From JBMYRH01 sp049602155 (GTDB taxonomy: Bacteria > Myxococcota_A > UBA9042 > PHBI01 > JBMYRH01): 64,000 bases of DNA. The stretch lies in NCBI GenBank assembly GCA_049602155.1, contig JBMYRH010000020.1:1-64000 (forward strand), in the 5' to 3' direction. Shown in pieces: positions 36,813 through 45,554 of this stretch; positions within the stretch are counted from its first letter, which is position 1; every line of letters begins with the position of its first letter. The notes under the pieces are model-generated. The model was given only the letters and a program-made list of their open reading frames with translations, did not search any database and had not been told where the DNA came from. Both the position numbers and the translations under genes were made by a program.

Positions 36813-36878
36813 GCTCACTTACCACTTGCCCTAATCGAAGCGCCCTACCCACGCCAATTTCGACACACTGCGCCCAAC

Positions 36879-36943
36879 CACTGAACAAAACACTGCACAA
36901 ACCACTGAACAAACTTGCGTGATGAAACTTTGTTCAGTAGTGT
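36879..36943 (+). promoter_or_regulatory. lexA promoter with tandem and inverted CACTGAACAAA boxes (candidate SOS operator)
   Basis: Three direct copies of CACTGAACAAA (36879-36889, 36903-36913) or CACTGCACAAA (36891-36901) lie at an exact 12-base period. An inverted copy TTTGTTCAGT sits at 36929-36938, pairing with 36904-36913. A promoter TTGCGT (36915-36920), 17 bases, TAGTGT (36938-36943) lies between the last direct copy and the inverted one, so binding would cover the spacer and -10. The core GTTCAG occurs in the published Myxococcus LexA box, which supports LexA autoregulation; the protein bound here is inferred. Confidence 0.6.
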
Positions 36944-37000
36944 CGTCTTCAGTCGCGGCGCTCTGCTGCGCCCTCCCCTCTCCTTCAGGAGCACCCTCAC

Positions 37001-37672
37001 ATGGCCAAGACGACCAAGAATTCGCACGTCACCCTGCCTAAGGCCCCGAAAGGTGCTTCCCCGCTCACAGCGCGCCAAGCTGAAGTGCTCGGAGTCCTGG
37101 AGCGCTCGATACACGCCCGAGGCTACCCACCCACGATCCGTGAGATGGGCGCTGAGCTCGGGATACGGTCACCCCAGGGCGTCAGCGATCACCTCGCGGC
37201 CCTTGAGCGGAAGGGATACATCCACCGCACCGCCGCACAGAGTCGCTCATGTGTCCCTGTAGCGATGAGCGACGACACCATCGAGATCCCGCTCTTCGAT
37301 GGCCGCGTGGCTGCAGGTCAGCCCGCGTTAGCCGTGGACAGTCAGCGGGATACCCTCCGCGTAAGCCGGACGCTGCTGCGAAAGGCCAAGAACGTCTTCG
37401 CCCTCGAGGTCCAAGGGGACTCGATGACCGGTGATGGCATCTACGACGGCGACGTGGTCTTCGTAGAGCGTGATGAGCGGGCGCGTGAAGACGACATCGC
37501 GGTGATCCGCGTCGAGGACTCTGTGACGATCAAGCGGCGGCGACGAGATGAACTCGGGCTGCGCCTCCTGTCCTCGAACCCGGCGCATAGCGACATCGTG
37601 ATTCGTGCAGACGAGGCCCGTGATGTGGCCGTCGTGGGCCGCGTCGTCGGTGTCTATCGTGCCCTAAACTAA
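37001..37672 (+). CDS. lexA: LexA repressor
   Basis: SOS repressor and self-cleaving peptidase (S24), 223 residues. N-terminal winged helix ~20-85 with LTARQAEVLGVLERSI and YPPTIREMGAELGIRSPQGV. The cleavage site is Ala105-Gly106 in GRVAAGQPA. The catalytic Ser141 is in VQGDSMTGDGIYDGD and the Lys178 in EDSVTIKRRRRD. AGGAG lies 9 bases before the ATG. The repeat-rich operator upstream suggests autoregulation. There is no adjacent imuA-imuB-dnaE2 cassette. Confidence 0.95.
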   Translation: MAKTTKNSHVTLPKAPKGASPLTARQAEVLGVLERSIHARGYPPTIREMGAELGIRSPQGVSDHLAALERKGYIHRTAAQSRSCVPVAMSDDTIEIPLFDGRVAAGQPALAVDSQRDTLRVSRTLLRKAKNVFALEVQGDSMTGDGIYDGDVVFVERDERAREDDIAVIRVEDSVTIKRRRRDELGLRLLSSNPAHSDIVIRADEARDVAVVGRVVGVYRALN

Positions 37673-37679
37673 ACCCCGA

Positions 37680-37745
37680 CCCCTTCGTGCCAGATCCCGC
37701 GTCACCTCCCCCTAGTACAGCTGACGCGGCGCCTGGCACGAGGGG
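37680..37745. terminator. Large nested hairpin between lexA and the cyclase gene (bidirectional terminator)
   Basis: Outer arms CCCCTTCGTGCCAG (37680-37693) and CTGGCACGAGGGG (37733-37745) pair with one bulged base. Inner arms CCGCGTCA (37697-37704) and TGACGCGG (37722-37729) pair perfectly. It fills the 85-base spacer between two convergent genes, so a role as a shared terminator is likely. No strong U-tract on either side. Confidence 0.6.
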
Positions 37746-37757
37746 GCGCGGTCATCT

Positions 37758-39287
37758 TCATTCCTGGGAGATGGCCAAGGTGAAGACCTCGACTGGCTCT
37801 GTCCTCCCCTTCACCGAGTGCGCACCTTGAGGTGTCATCGCAGGGGACTCCTCGCCCATCTCGGCGAGGACCTCAGAGGTCACGAGGAGTGAGGTCTCCA
37901 GCCTCTTGTTGAGCGCCTCAACTCGGGCAGCGACGTTCACGGTGTCGCCGATGACGGCGTACTTGATGCGCGCCTCGTTACCGACGTTCCCCGCGACAAC
38001 AGGCCCGCTGTGGATACCAATGCGAATGCGGAGGCGGTCGACGCCACTTGGGCGCCAACGTGCCAGGGTGCCATCTGCAGCCCAAGTCTTATTAAGCGCC
38101 TCGACGGCCGCGAGCATCTCGCGAGCTGCTTCAAGGGCCTGCGCAGCGTGATCTTCGAGGGCAAGTGGTGCGCCAAAGATGGCGAGGATGCCGTCACCTT
38201 CGAACTCGTTGATCATCCCTTGGCGCGCCAGGATGGGGGTCGCAGTGACCTCGAAGTACTGGTTGAGCAGGCCGATGATCTCCGTCGGAGCCAAGACCTC
38301 GGCCAGGGACGAGTAGCCCGCGATATCCGCGAAGAGCACAGTGACCTCACGCTCTTCCCCTCCGAGGGTGACTTTGCTCGGATCAGCGACGATCTGCGTG
38401 ACCACTTCAGGGGATACGTAGCGTGAAAACACATCCCGCACATCCTCAAATCGCTGCTCACTCTCGACCAACATCGCCTCGGTATGAGCAAGCCTCGCCC
38501 GGAGGTCAATCACGTCAAGTGCACGACGCTCGGCCCCACCCAGCTGCGACACACTGCCGTAGCGCAAGCCGAACCACACGTAAGCGCTCGTCGGCAGCGC
38601 AGCGGCCGTGACGATCTGAACCTTTTCAACGAGAGGGAAGCCTCCATCCCCCCCCATTTGAACGATGAGACCACTGTAGGCGACCGCGTCCGTAAGCATG
38701 GCGCAAAGCATGGCCAGGACAAGTCGAAGGAGATCAGGCAGCCACTTCAACCGGTTGACCATGAACTGGTAGCTCACGATCAACACGATGAAGTCCAGGG
38801 TGAACGCCCCCATCGAGGCGAGGCGCTCCTCGAGGTCCGGTAACGGTACGCCCGTCGCGTCCGGCCCCCCTCCCGCCAGGGGCGAATTCAGAACATGCCA
38901 CACAAGGAGCTCATGCAACCCGTGATGCAGAATCTGGATACACAAGATCCCCAAGAGCAGCCGCCGGGCCGATTGAGTGCCGTCGAAGACGTACACCATG
39001 ACTTGACCGGTAAGGAGCAGCGGGAGGAAGAGCGCTGTCCCCAGGGGGACTCGAGTACCCCAAAACAGCGGCACGTCGCCGCTCAGACCTAAGTCGCCGA
39101 TGACAAAGAGCATCACCACCAGCATCCCCATCATCATCAGGAACGGAGCCCGACCGATGCGCTCTCTTGCGGCATGTAGGCCACACAAGAGGCTGGCTAC
39201 GGCGACTATCTGAGCGAGTGTAAAGGCAGGATGCATCACCTCTTCAAAGAGCATATCCGAGGCGTTCTCGTCTACAGGAGGTCCCAT
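37758..39287 (-). CDS. Membrane-bound class III nucleotide cyclase
   Basis: 509 residues. About seven hydrophobic segments in residues ~20-245 (for example FLMMMGMLVVMLFVIGDLGL and LGTALFLPLLLTGQVMVYVF), resembling a VUT/7TM-type sensor module. A short coiled coil (RARLAHTEAMLVESEQRFED) joins it to a class III cyclase domain (~310-500). Metal-binding VTVLFADIAGYSSLAE and the EGDGILAIFG turn are present, and KYAVIGDTVNVAARVEAL carries the transition-state residues. The position that is Lys in adenylate cyclases (KFxGD) reads EFEGD, the Glu seen in guanylate cyclases. The product is therefore not certain. Divergent from the 39420 gene. Confidence 0.85.
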   Translation of the reverse strand: MGPPVDENASDMLFEEVMHPAFTLAQIVAVASLLCGLHAARERIGRAPFLMMMGMLVVMLFVIGDLGLSGDVPLFWGTRVPLGTALFLPLLLTGQVMVYVFDGTQSARRLLLGILCIQILHHGLHELLVWHVLNSPLAGGGPDATGVPLPDLEERLASMGAFTLDFIVLIVSYQFMVNRLKWLPDLLRLVLAMLCAMLTDAVAYSGLIVQMGGDGGFPLVEKVQIVTAAALPTSAYVWFGLRYGSVSQLGGAERRALDVIDLRARLAHTEAMLVESEQRFEDVRDVFSRYVSPEVVTQIVADPSKVTLGGEEREVTVLFADIAGYSSLAEVLAPTEIIGLLNQYFEVTATPILARQGMINEFEGDGILAIFGAPLALEDHAAQALEAAREMLAAVEALNKTWAADGTLARWRPSGVDRLRIRIGIHSGPVVAGNVGNEARIKYAVIGDTVNVAARVEALNKRLETSLLVTSEVLAEMGEESPAMTPQGAHSVKGRTEPVEVFTLAISQE

Positions 39288-39361
39288 AACGCATTGGCCA
39301 ACTGGATGCGGCCGTGACCTGTGAGGTATCGTCTAACAGGCGGATTTTATCCGTCCTAACG

Positions 39362-39390
39362 TTGACAATTTGGGTGGCACCGCCTATCCA
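39362..39390 (+). promoter_or_regulatory. Sigma70-like promoter for the 39420 lipoprotein
   Basis: Consensus TTGACA (39362-39367), 17-base spacer, TATCCA (39385-39390). Predicted start about 23 bases before ATG 39420, leaving a leader that carries GGAGG. The best promoter match seen in the window. Confidence 0.6.
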
Positions 39391-39419
39391 CCCGGCACTC
39401 AAACGTGGAGGACTCCGAC

Positions 39420-41507
39420 ATGAAGGACCTGACAACGCGCGCTGGTTGGCTCTTCCTAGCCCTCGCCCTCGTGGCGGCGGGCTGCGCCGACGACCGCTTC
39501 GACAACGTCCCCGCCTACAATGGCGACGAGAGCGATGACGGATCCAACCAGACCGCGCAGCTCGCGCTGACGCCCACCGTGACGGCCCTTGAGAAGGACA
39601 CCCTCGTCGTCGGTGAGACGGTCTACTTCTACGGAGACGGCTTCCTACACCCGGACGATGGCCAAACCTTCCTGACATTCGAGGGCAAGTACGTTTGGAG
39701 CGACGGCGAGGGTGAGGTGCACGAGCAAGTGCCTCCCTTCACCATCCAAGGGCTCTACGACGGTGAGTTCCCCGAGGGTGGTCAGCTTGGCGAGATGAAC
39801 CTCGCCGCAGGAACCCGCGTCCTCCGCTGGAACCGATTCGGTCCATTCTCCGTTCCCTTCGGTGGCCAAGGGCGCAAGCCTGGCACCTTCCAGGGCACGA
39901 TCTCCGCGGTGAACGTCACGGCCGAGGGCGAGGCTTACGAGACCACCGAGCCCTTGAACGTGGAGCTGAACATCAAGCCCTCCATTCTGATCACGCGTCT
40001 TGAGCCCATCGTTGGGTACGAGGGGACCTGCTCCACCACCGGCACCGCCTGCAAGCGTGACACGGACTGTGACGACGGGAACGACACCTGCGTGTTGGAC
40101 GCGATGACCCCCGAGTGCGGTAGCCCAGCGCTGCGAATCTTCGGAGGCCTCCCGTACATCATGGAGGTCGAGACCATCGGCTTCGAGCCCGAGTACTTCG
40201 TGTACCGCATCAGCAACGCGAACAACTCCGACACATGGATCGAGATCAGCCATCAGGCGAGCGGACCGACTGACATCTTGGGGTCGCCCGCAGCAGACGG
40301 CAGCGAGAAGCCGATCATCTTCAACCCCTTGAATGAAAACGAGGAGTTCGCCGTCGCCTCTATCTACGTGACCGCGATTGACGCGAACGACAACACGATC
40401 GAGACCGCCCTGCCTGTGCGGATTGTTCGTCCATTGGCCTTCCACTACGACGGGAGCCGCCGCATCGCCGAGTACTACGAGCCTGAGCTCGTGCACACCG
40501 CCATCCCTGGCGCCGTGGCCTCGACCATCACTTACACCGAGTCGGAGTCTGAGTCCCGTCAGCGTGGCGTGTCGATCAACGTCTCCCAGAGCTACACGCA
40601 AGGGCAGAGCTCTGTACAGACGTCGAACTGGTCGGACGGCTTCAGCTTCACAAACTCGGCTTCGCAAACCAACTCGGTGGGCCAGAGCCACTCCGAGAGC
40701 GAGAACTCCTCGTCCACCTACGGGACGACCTACTCGCAAGCCGCCTCAAACAACGTCAACGTCGCCTCGACGGACGGCACAACTTGGGGGTGGAACACCA
40801 CCGAGTCGGAGTCCGAGGAGGAGTTCGAGGACCAAACACTAGGGGCCTTCGGTGACGTGAGCCTCGGCATGACCACCCAGGTGGGCGCAGAGGGCTCGAT
40901 CCCGGGCTTCGCCAAGGTCAGCGGCTCGGTCGGCACCAGCGTCGGGACCACTGTCGGTGCCAAGACGGACTCCACGCAGGGCACGAAGAGCGGAAGCAGC
41001 TCGTCGAACGGCATGCACATGGACTCGTCGAGCAGCGACACCGTCGGCTACGGCTCCACGACGACGGACACCTCCAGCAACTCGGTGAGCGGCTCATACG
41101 CCGTCGCCTCGCAGTCCACGATGAGCAACAGCACGGCGGTGACATCGGCCAACAGCGAGAGCGTCACGTACCAGATGGGTGGTTCCGCAGGCATCACCGA
41201 GAACTACACGACGGGCGCCAGCGAGAGCTGGAGTGAGACCTGGCAGACCAGCTCTACGGACACCAAGCTCTTGTCGTTCACGAGCCTCATCCCCAACGGT
41301 AAGTGCGCCGTCATCTACCGACAGACCGTCCGACACGTGAAGACGTCCCAGCTCTACGCATATGACCGCTGTGGCGTTCGTAGCTTGGTGGGCGAGATGC
41401 ACTTCAACGAGTGGTCATGGTCGCCCAACATCGCGATCGGGGACGATTGTGACTCATTGCCTGAGCCGGATCTGCCCAAGGCTGCGTGCTTCAGCGCCTG
41501 CGACTAA
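39420..41507 (+). CDS. Ser/Thr-rich lipoprotein, possible aerolysin-type beta-pore former
   Basis: 695 residues, start ATG with GGAGG 8 bases upstream. Lipobox VAAGC. Residues ~40-340 look like IPT/TIG or Ig-like beta domains (TPTVTALEKDTLVVGETVYF and YFYGDGFLHPDDG), with one Cys-pair insert (CSTTGTACKRDTDC). Residues ~375-625 are very rich in Ser, Thr, Asn and Gly in alternating patterns, nearly free of Lys/Arg. The segment GSIPGFAKVSGSVGTSVGTT resembles the strand-pair pattern of aerolysin/ETX-MTX2 proteins. The C-terminus (KCAVIYRQTVRHVKTSQLYA) is ordinary. The pore-former idea is inference from composition; no receptor or protease site was identified. Confidence 0.75.
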   Translation: MKDLTTRAGWLFLALALVAAGCADDRFDNVPAYNGDESDDGSNQTAQLALTPTVTALEKDTLVVGETVYFYGDGFLHPDDGQTFLTFEGKYVWSDGEGEVHEQVPPFTIQGLYDGEFPEGGQLGEMNLAAGTRVLRWNRFGPFSVPFGGQGRKPGTFQGTISAVNVTAEGEAYETTEPLNVELNIKPSILITRLEPIVGYEGTCSTTGTACKRDTDCDDGNDTCVLDAMTPECGSPALRIFGGLPYIMEVETIGFEPEYFVYRISNANNSDTWIEISHQASGPTDILGSPAADGSEKPIIFNPLNENEEFAVASIYVTAIDANDNTIETALPVRIVRPLAFHYDGSRRIAEYYEPELVHTAIPGAVASTITYTESESESRQRGVSINVSQSYTQGQSSVQTSNWSDGFSFTNSASQTNSVGQSHSESENSSSTYGTTYSQAASNNVNVASTDGTTWGWNTTESESEEEFEDQTLGAFGDVSLGMTTQVGAEGSIPGFAKVSGSVGTSVGTTVGAKTDSTQGTKSGSSSSNGMHMDSSSSDTVGYGSTTTDTSSNSVSGSYAVASQSTMSNSTAVTSANSESVTYQMGGSAGITENYTTGASESWSETWQTSSTDTKLLSFTSLIPNGKCAVIYRQTVRHVKTSQLYAYDRCGVRSLVGEMHFNEWSWSPNIAIGDDCDSLPEPDLPKAACFSACD

Positions 41508-41544
41508 ACGGGATCTGCGAGCCACACCGTCGACGAACCTAAAA

Positions 41545-41582
41545 TCAGGTCCGTTGACCTGACTCGGGTGCTCTCCTAGACT
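41545..41582 (+). promoter_or_regulatory. Promoter with palindromic operator over the -35
   Basis: TCAGGTC-CGTT-GACCTGA is a perfect 7-bp-arm inverted repeat (41545-41562). TTGACC (41554-41559) inside it, a 17-base spacer and TAGACT (41577-41582) form a promoter. The palindrome would therefore occlude the -35 when bound. The predicted start is within a few bases of the ATG at 41592, so the mRNA may have almost no leader. Confidence 0.5.
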
Positions 41583-41591
41583 CGTGGAGTT

Positions 41592-43442
41592 ATGGAGTTA
41601 AACCCACTATCGATCCCGCGCTCTATCCTCGTGTGCCTGACGCTTTCCCTCGCGCTTTACGCGGGCTGCGAGGCATCTACCGACCTCGGTGACGCCGTGG
41701 ACGGCAACCAAGGCCCCGCGGCCTGCATTGCCGACGAGAACTGTGAGGCAGGTCAAGTCTGCGTCAACGGTGAGTGCGCGGACACAGACGATGAGTTCAA
41801 CTGCTCGACAGCGGGCTGCCCTGATGACTACACCTGCATGCCGACGGGGCTCTGCCAAGGTGACGTCGAGTGCGTCAGTGACGGCGACTGCTGTGTCGGT
41901 GACTCCGAGTGCCTCCTGCAATGCGTCGACTTTCAGTGCGTCGGCAACCAATGCGCAGCTGGGGATGTCCAAGAGTGCTACGACGGATGCCATCGCGGAG
42001 AGCGCCTCTGCGACAACGGCATCTGGCAAGACTGCAACGCAGACCCGGTCACCGAGGTAGAGATTTGCGATGACGGCGTCGACAATGACTGTGACGGCAC
42101 GACGGATCTCCCCTGCCCAGACTGCACCCCCGGCTATGTCCGCCCCTGCGAGACCTCCTGCGGCTCCGGGTTTCAGACATGCGGCGACGACAGCGAGTGG
42201 GGTGAGTGCGACGCTCCCGTGGACTGCCTGTGTGAGCCAGGCGATATCGGAACCCAGCCATGCGGCAACTGTGGCTTCGTCGAGAACATCTGCCTCGACA
42301 ATGGCGTCTGGAGTACGTCTGACATCTGCTTGAGTGAGGGGAGCTGTGCCGCTGGGGACAACGAGACCCAAGACTGCGGCTCCTGTGGTACCCAGACTCG
42401 CACGTGCGATGACACCTGTGGGTGGTCGGAGTGGGGAGCTTGCGAGAGCGGAGGGGACTGCACGCCAGGCGACGAAGAGCAGCAGAGCTGTGGCTCCTGC
42501 GGTGCCCAGACACGAAGCTGCGACGACAGCTGTGGTTGGACCGAGTGGAGCGCATGCCAGGAGGGCTCAGGCTGCCAGCTGGGGGACACCCAGGAGCAGT
42601 CCTGTGGGTTCTGTGGCGTGAAGACCAAGAGCTGCACGCAGTCGTGTGGCGCGTGGCCGGACTCTTGGGGTCCATGCATGAACGAAGGCGTCTGCGAGCC
42701 AGGCGAGGTCGAGACCGAGGACTGCGGTAACTGCGGTTCACGACAACGCACCTGTGGCTCTGACTGCATCTGGAGCCTCTGGAGCGCCTGCACCAATCAG
42801 GGGGTCTGTGAGCCCGGAGACGAGGACCAGAAAAGCTGCGGTCCCTTGAGTACGCAGGGGATCTGCGAGTCCGGCGTGCAGTACCGGTCTTGTGGCCCGA
42901 GCTGCCAATGGAACGCCTGGAACCCCTGCGCCGGCGCAACCTACGCAGCGAGTGAGATCTGCGCCAATGGCATCGATGAGGACTGCGACGGCGTCGACCT
43001 CTCCTACCCAGACGACTACGAGTCCAACGACACGTGTGGCACCTGTACGCTGCTCAACAGCAACACAGACGAGGGGATGGACTTGGAGAACTTCGTCTTA
43101 TTCGCCGGCTTCCATGATCCCTCGGATACCGACGACTACTACTGCTTCTACGGCAAAGACGACTCGCAGGGGATCTTCTTTTGGACCTCAGAGAAGGTCA
43201 AGGTGTCACTGACCAGTCAGCCTTTCGGCGTCGACGGCGACATTTACATCTACAAAGGTCAAGCGAACTGTCTTGAGAACACGGCAGACGCCTACGACCC
43301 CGTCTTTGGCTCCGGCGATGAAGAGGTGGTGTGGGAAGAGACCGGCGATCCTGACGATGACCTCTACATCATTCGCATCCAGAACTGGGGTGAGCCCAGC
43401 TGTTACGGCGACTACGAGCTGAGGATCAACGGGCTCAAGTGA
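41592..43442 (+). CDS. Lipoprotein with TSP1-like repeats and MopE motif
   Basis: 616 residues. Lipobox ALYAGC (Cys26). An N-terminal Cys-rich region is followed by a MopE-type CDDGVDNDCDGTTD motif. From ~170 to ~460 it holds about seven units like CGSCGAQTRSCDDSCGWTEW, each with a W-x-x-W/C pattern like thrombospondin type-1 repeats. A second MopE-type motif (CANGIDEDCDG) and a C-terminal beta domain ending GDYELRINGLK, of the PPC type, complete it. TSP1-like repeats are rare in bacteria. First of three tightly linked genes: the next start overlaps its stop (GTGA). Likely surface adhesion or assembly role, inferred. Confidence 0.82.
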   Translation: MELNPLSIPRSILVCLTLSLALYAGCEASTDLGDAVDGNQGPAACIADENCEAGQVCVNGECADTDDEFNCSTAGCPDDYTCMPTGLCQGDVECVSDGDCCVGDSECLLQCVDFQCVGNQCAAGDVQECYDGCHRGERLCDNGIWQDCNADPVTEVEICDDGVDNDCDGTTDLPCPDCTPGYVRPCETSCGSGFQTCGDDSEWGECDAPVDCLCEPGDIGTQPCGNCGFVENICLDNGVWSTSDICLSEGSCAAGDNETQDCGSCGTQTRTCDDTCGWSEWGACESGGDCTPGDEEQQSCGSCGAQTRSCDDSCGWTEWSACQEGSGCQLGDTQEQSCGFCGVKTKSCTQSCGAWPDSWGPCMNEGVCEPGEVETEDCGNCGSRQRTCGSDCIWSLWSACTNQGVCEPGDEDQKSCGPLSTQGICESGVQYRSCGPSCQWNAWNPCAGATYAASEICANGIDEDCDGVDLSYPDDYESNDTCGTCTLLNSNTDEGMDLENFVLFAGFHDPSDTDDYYCFYGKDDSQGIFFWTSEKVKVSLTSQPFGVDGDIYIYKGQANCLENTADAYDPVFGSGDEEVVWEETGDPDDDLYIIRIQNWGEPSCYGDYELRINGLK

Positions 43443-45529
43443 GCAAGGTGGCAAAGCGCTCGCTGTCACGAACCGCGGTCATCCTTGCGGCGCTCTATGC
43501 GTCATGGAGCCTCGCTGACACTGCGCTGGCTAAAGATGCGATCGAGGAGCTCGTCAACGAAGCGCGCACTCTGCCCAGCAGCACCCCGCGCTTCGTCACC
43601 AACTACAAACAAGGTATCCGCGCAGCGACCTACAGCGCGGTGGCGGTCGCCCCCTCGGATCCCAGCGTCCTCTACATCACGTCGCACGATGGCTATGTCT
43701 TCGCCTCACAAGACAGCGGGCTGACATGGAGCGAGGGCCGACTCATCATCAAGAGGCGGCGCTTCTTCGGCTCCATTCGACCAGCACCGATCGCATCGGG
43801 TGCACCATTCTCAGCCCAAAGCAACATCGCAGACCTCCATAGCCACGGGCGGCTCACCTTCGACATCGATGATCTCCTCGTCTATCCACGTGAATCGACG
43901 GGGAGCACTCTGCTGGATGTCGACATCGACACGCCCGCTTTTTACCCAAGCCAGATGCACCCGATGCTGCGAGATCCCTCGGACATCAAGCTCTACGATG
44001 AGGCCGGTGGTGGTGGAGGGGGAGGCGACCTCGCGCGCCTCGGCGTCGGGCTCAAGACAGCCGCTGTCTACCTCGCCGCGCTCCTGAGGAAGCGCCACCA
44101 ACGTGTCCTGACAATGAACCTCCAACTCACGCTGTCGGTGAAGGGAGCCGAGCCGACCGGGGTCCCCTTCTCCGCGGTCCATCCAGAGCGTCCGAATGAA
44201 GTGATGGCCGCCAGCCATATGGGGCTCTGGCGCTCAGAGGACTTCGGGATGAGCTGGATCCTCGCCTTCCCCGGCGCCACCCGAAAGGAGCGCACGGCCC
44301 GGCACATCATCTATCGCCCCGACGACCCGTCTCAAGTGTTCCTCTCTACCGATCAAGGCCTGAGGATCTCCACCGATGGCGGACTCTCCTTCGAGGCGAT
44401 CAAAGGTACACAGCTCTCAACCGCCTCGACCCGCTGGATCGAGTGGTCGCCGTCACAGCCAAACACCGTCTATGCCGGCACAACCATCGGGGCCTTCCGC
44501 AGCGATGACGGCGGACAAACATGGCGTTGGATCTACTTCGAGACGCTCCCCACGCAGAACCACGTGACCGGGATCGTTATCGATCCAATGGACGCCGACC
44601 GCGTGACCCTAGCGACCCTGGACGGGATCTTCCAGACCTCCGACGGGGGTGAGACTTGGCTCCGCGCTGGCGGGCTCCTCTTTACCGGGATCCAAGTCCG
44701 AAACATCACGACAAACCCCAAGGATGGAAATCACATCATCTGCATCACGAGTCGACAGGCTTGGGAGAGCCTCGATTGGGGAAAGACCTGGCAAGCGATC
44801 TACCTGAACGATTCAGAGTGGTGGCTCCGAGAGGTCCGCTTCGACACCCGGGAAGACGGCGCCTTTTGGCTCGTATCGAGCAATGAGGTGTTGAAGGTCA
44901 GCCCTCACCGGGGCGCACAACGCCAAATGGGCGGGCTCGCAGCCTATAGAGCTCGGCTGGCCGCCGAACCCTCCCTGTGGGAGTCGATGGAGGCGACCTT
45001 CCGAGAGTTCGGCGTCCACCTCGGTGACCACGCAGAGCTCCGCGCCAAAGCCAGCCCCTCAGCCTGGCTCCCAGAGATCAACATCATGGGCGGGGTCTTG
45101 GGCGGACACGCCGATGCGCTCATCGCACACAACCTCATCGCGGATGATAACGCTGTCCTAGGTCCCCAAGAGCCGGACGCCTCTCAAGAGCCGGATGCGC
45201 TCTTTCAAAGGACCCACGTCGTCAACGATGTCTACGTCTTCGCGGTGCTCAAATGGGACTTCGGCAGGGCGACGTTCGACCTCGACTCGGTGCCCTATGG
45301 CCGTATCTTCAACACCGCGAAGTACCGCTACTCCAAGCTCCGTTCAGAGGTCCAGCGCCTCTATGAAGAGCGCCGTCGCTTGCTCCTTGAGCTCCTCACA
45401 GCGCCCAAACGAGACTTGGCGAGCGACCTCTTCTTGAGGCTTCGGCTCGAGGAGCTCACCGCCCACCTCAACGCCTTCACCGGCGGCCTCTGGGACCCTG
45501 CTGCCCAGTGGCTCGCCGCGCACCCGTAG
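43439..45529 (+). CDS. Secreted BNR/VPS10-like beta-propeller fused to a C-terminal helical module
   Basis: 696 residues from a GTG overlapping the upstream stop. Signal peptide at the N-terminus (SRTAVILAALYASWSLADTALA). Residues ~55-490 contain Asp-box/sortilin-like blades: VFASQDSGLTWSEG, LWRSEDFGMSWILAF, AFRSDDGGQTWRWIYF, IFQTSDGGETWLRAG. A low-complexity Gly run interrupts it near residue 185. The last ~110 residues form a beta-then-helix module with paired helices ending RLEELTAHLNAFTGGLWDPA. The same module closes the next protein. Probably periplasmic or surface-bound; ligand unknown. Confidence 0.8.
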   Translation: MSKVAKRSLSRTAVILAALYASWSLADTALAKDAIEELVNEARTLPSSTPRFVTNYKQGIRAATYSAVAVAPSDPSVLYITSHDGYVFASQDSGLTWSEGRLIIKRRRFFGSIRPAPIASGAPFSAQSNIADLHSHGRLTFDIDDLLVYPRESTGSTLLDVDIDTPAFYPSQMHPMLRDPSDIKLYDEAGGGGGGGDLARLGVGLKTAAVYLAALLRKRHQRVLTMNLQLTLSVKGAEPTGVPFSAVHPERPNEVMAASHMGLWRSEDFGMSWILAFPGATRKERTARHIIYRPDDPSQVFLSTDQGLRISTDGGLSFEAIKGTQLSTASTRWIEWSPSQPNTVYAGTTIGAFRSDDGGQTWRWIYFETLPTQNHVTGIVIDPMDADRVTLATLDGIFQTSDGGETWLRAGGLLFTGIQVRNITTNPKDGNHIICITSRQAWESLDWGKTWQAIYLNDSEWWLREVRFDTREDGAFWLVSSNEVLKVSPHRGAQRQMGGLAAYRARLAAEPSLWESMEATFREFGVHLGDHAELRAKASPSAWLPEINIMGGVLGGHADALIAHNLIADDNAVLGPQEPDASQEPDALFQRTHVVNDVYVFAVLKWDFGRATFDLDSVPYGRIFNTAKYRYSKLRSEVQRLYEERRRLLLELLTAPKRDLASDLFLRLRLEELTAHLNAFTGGLWDPAAQWLAAHP

Positions 45530-45554
45530 ATTCCCCAACCGTTAGGAGATTGTC

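Noticed and set aside
36879..36913. 12-base repeats read as iterons of a plasmid origin or a CRISPR
   Set aside because: Only three copies, no Rep or Cas gene, and they sit directly over the lexA promoter.
42049..42939. Minus-strand Arg/Ser/His-rich frame opposite the TSP1-like gene
   Set aside because: Same shadow effect of Cys-codon repeats.
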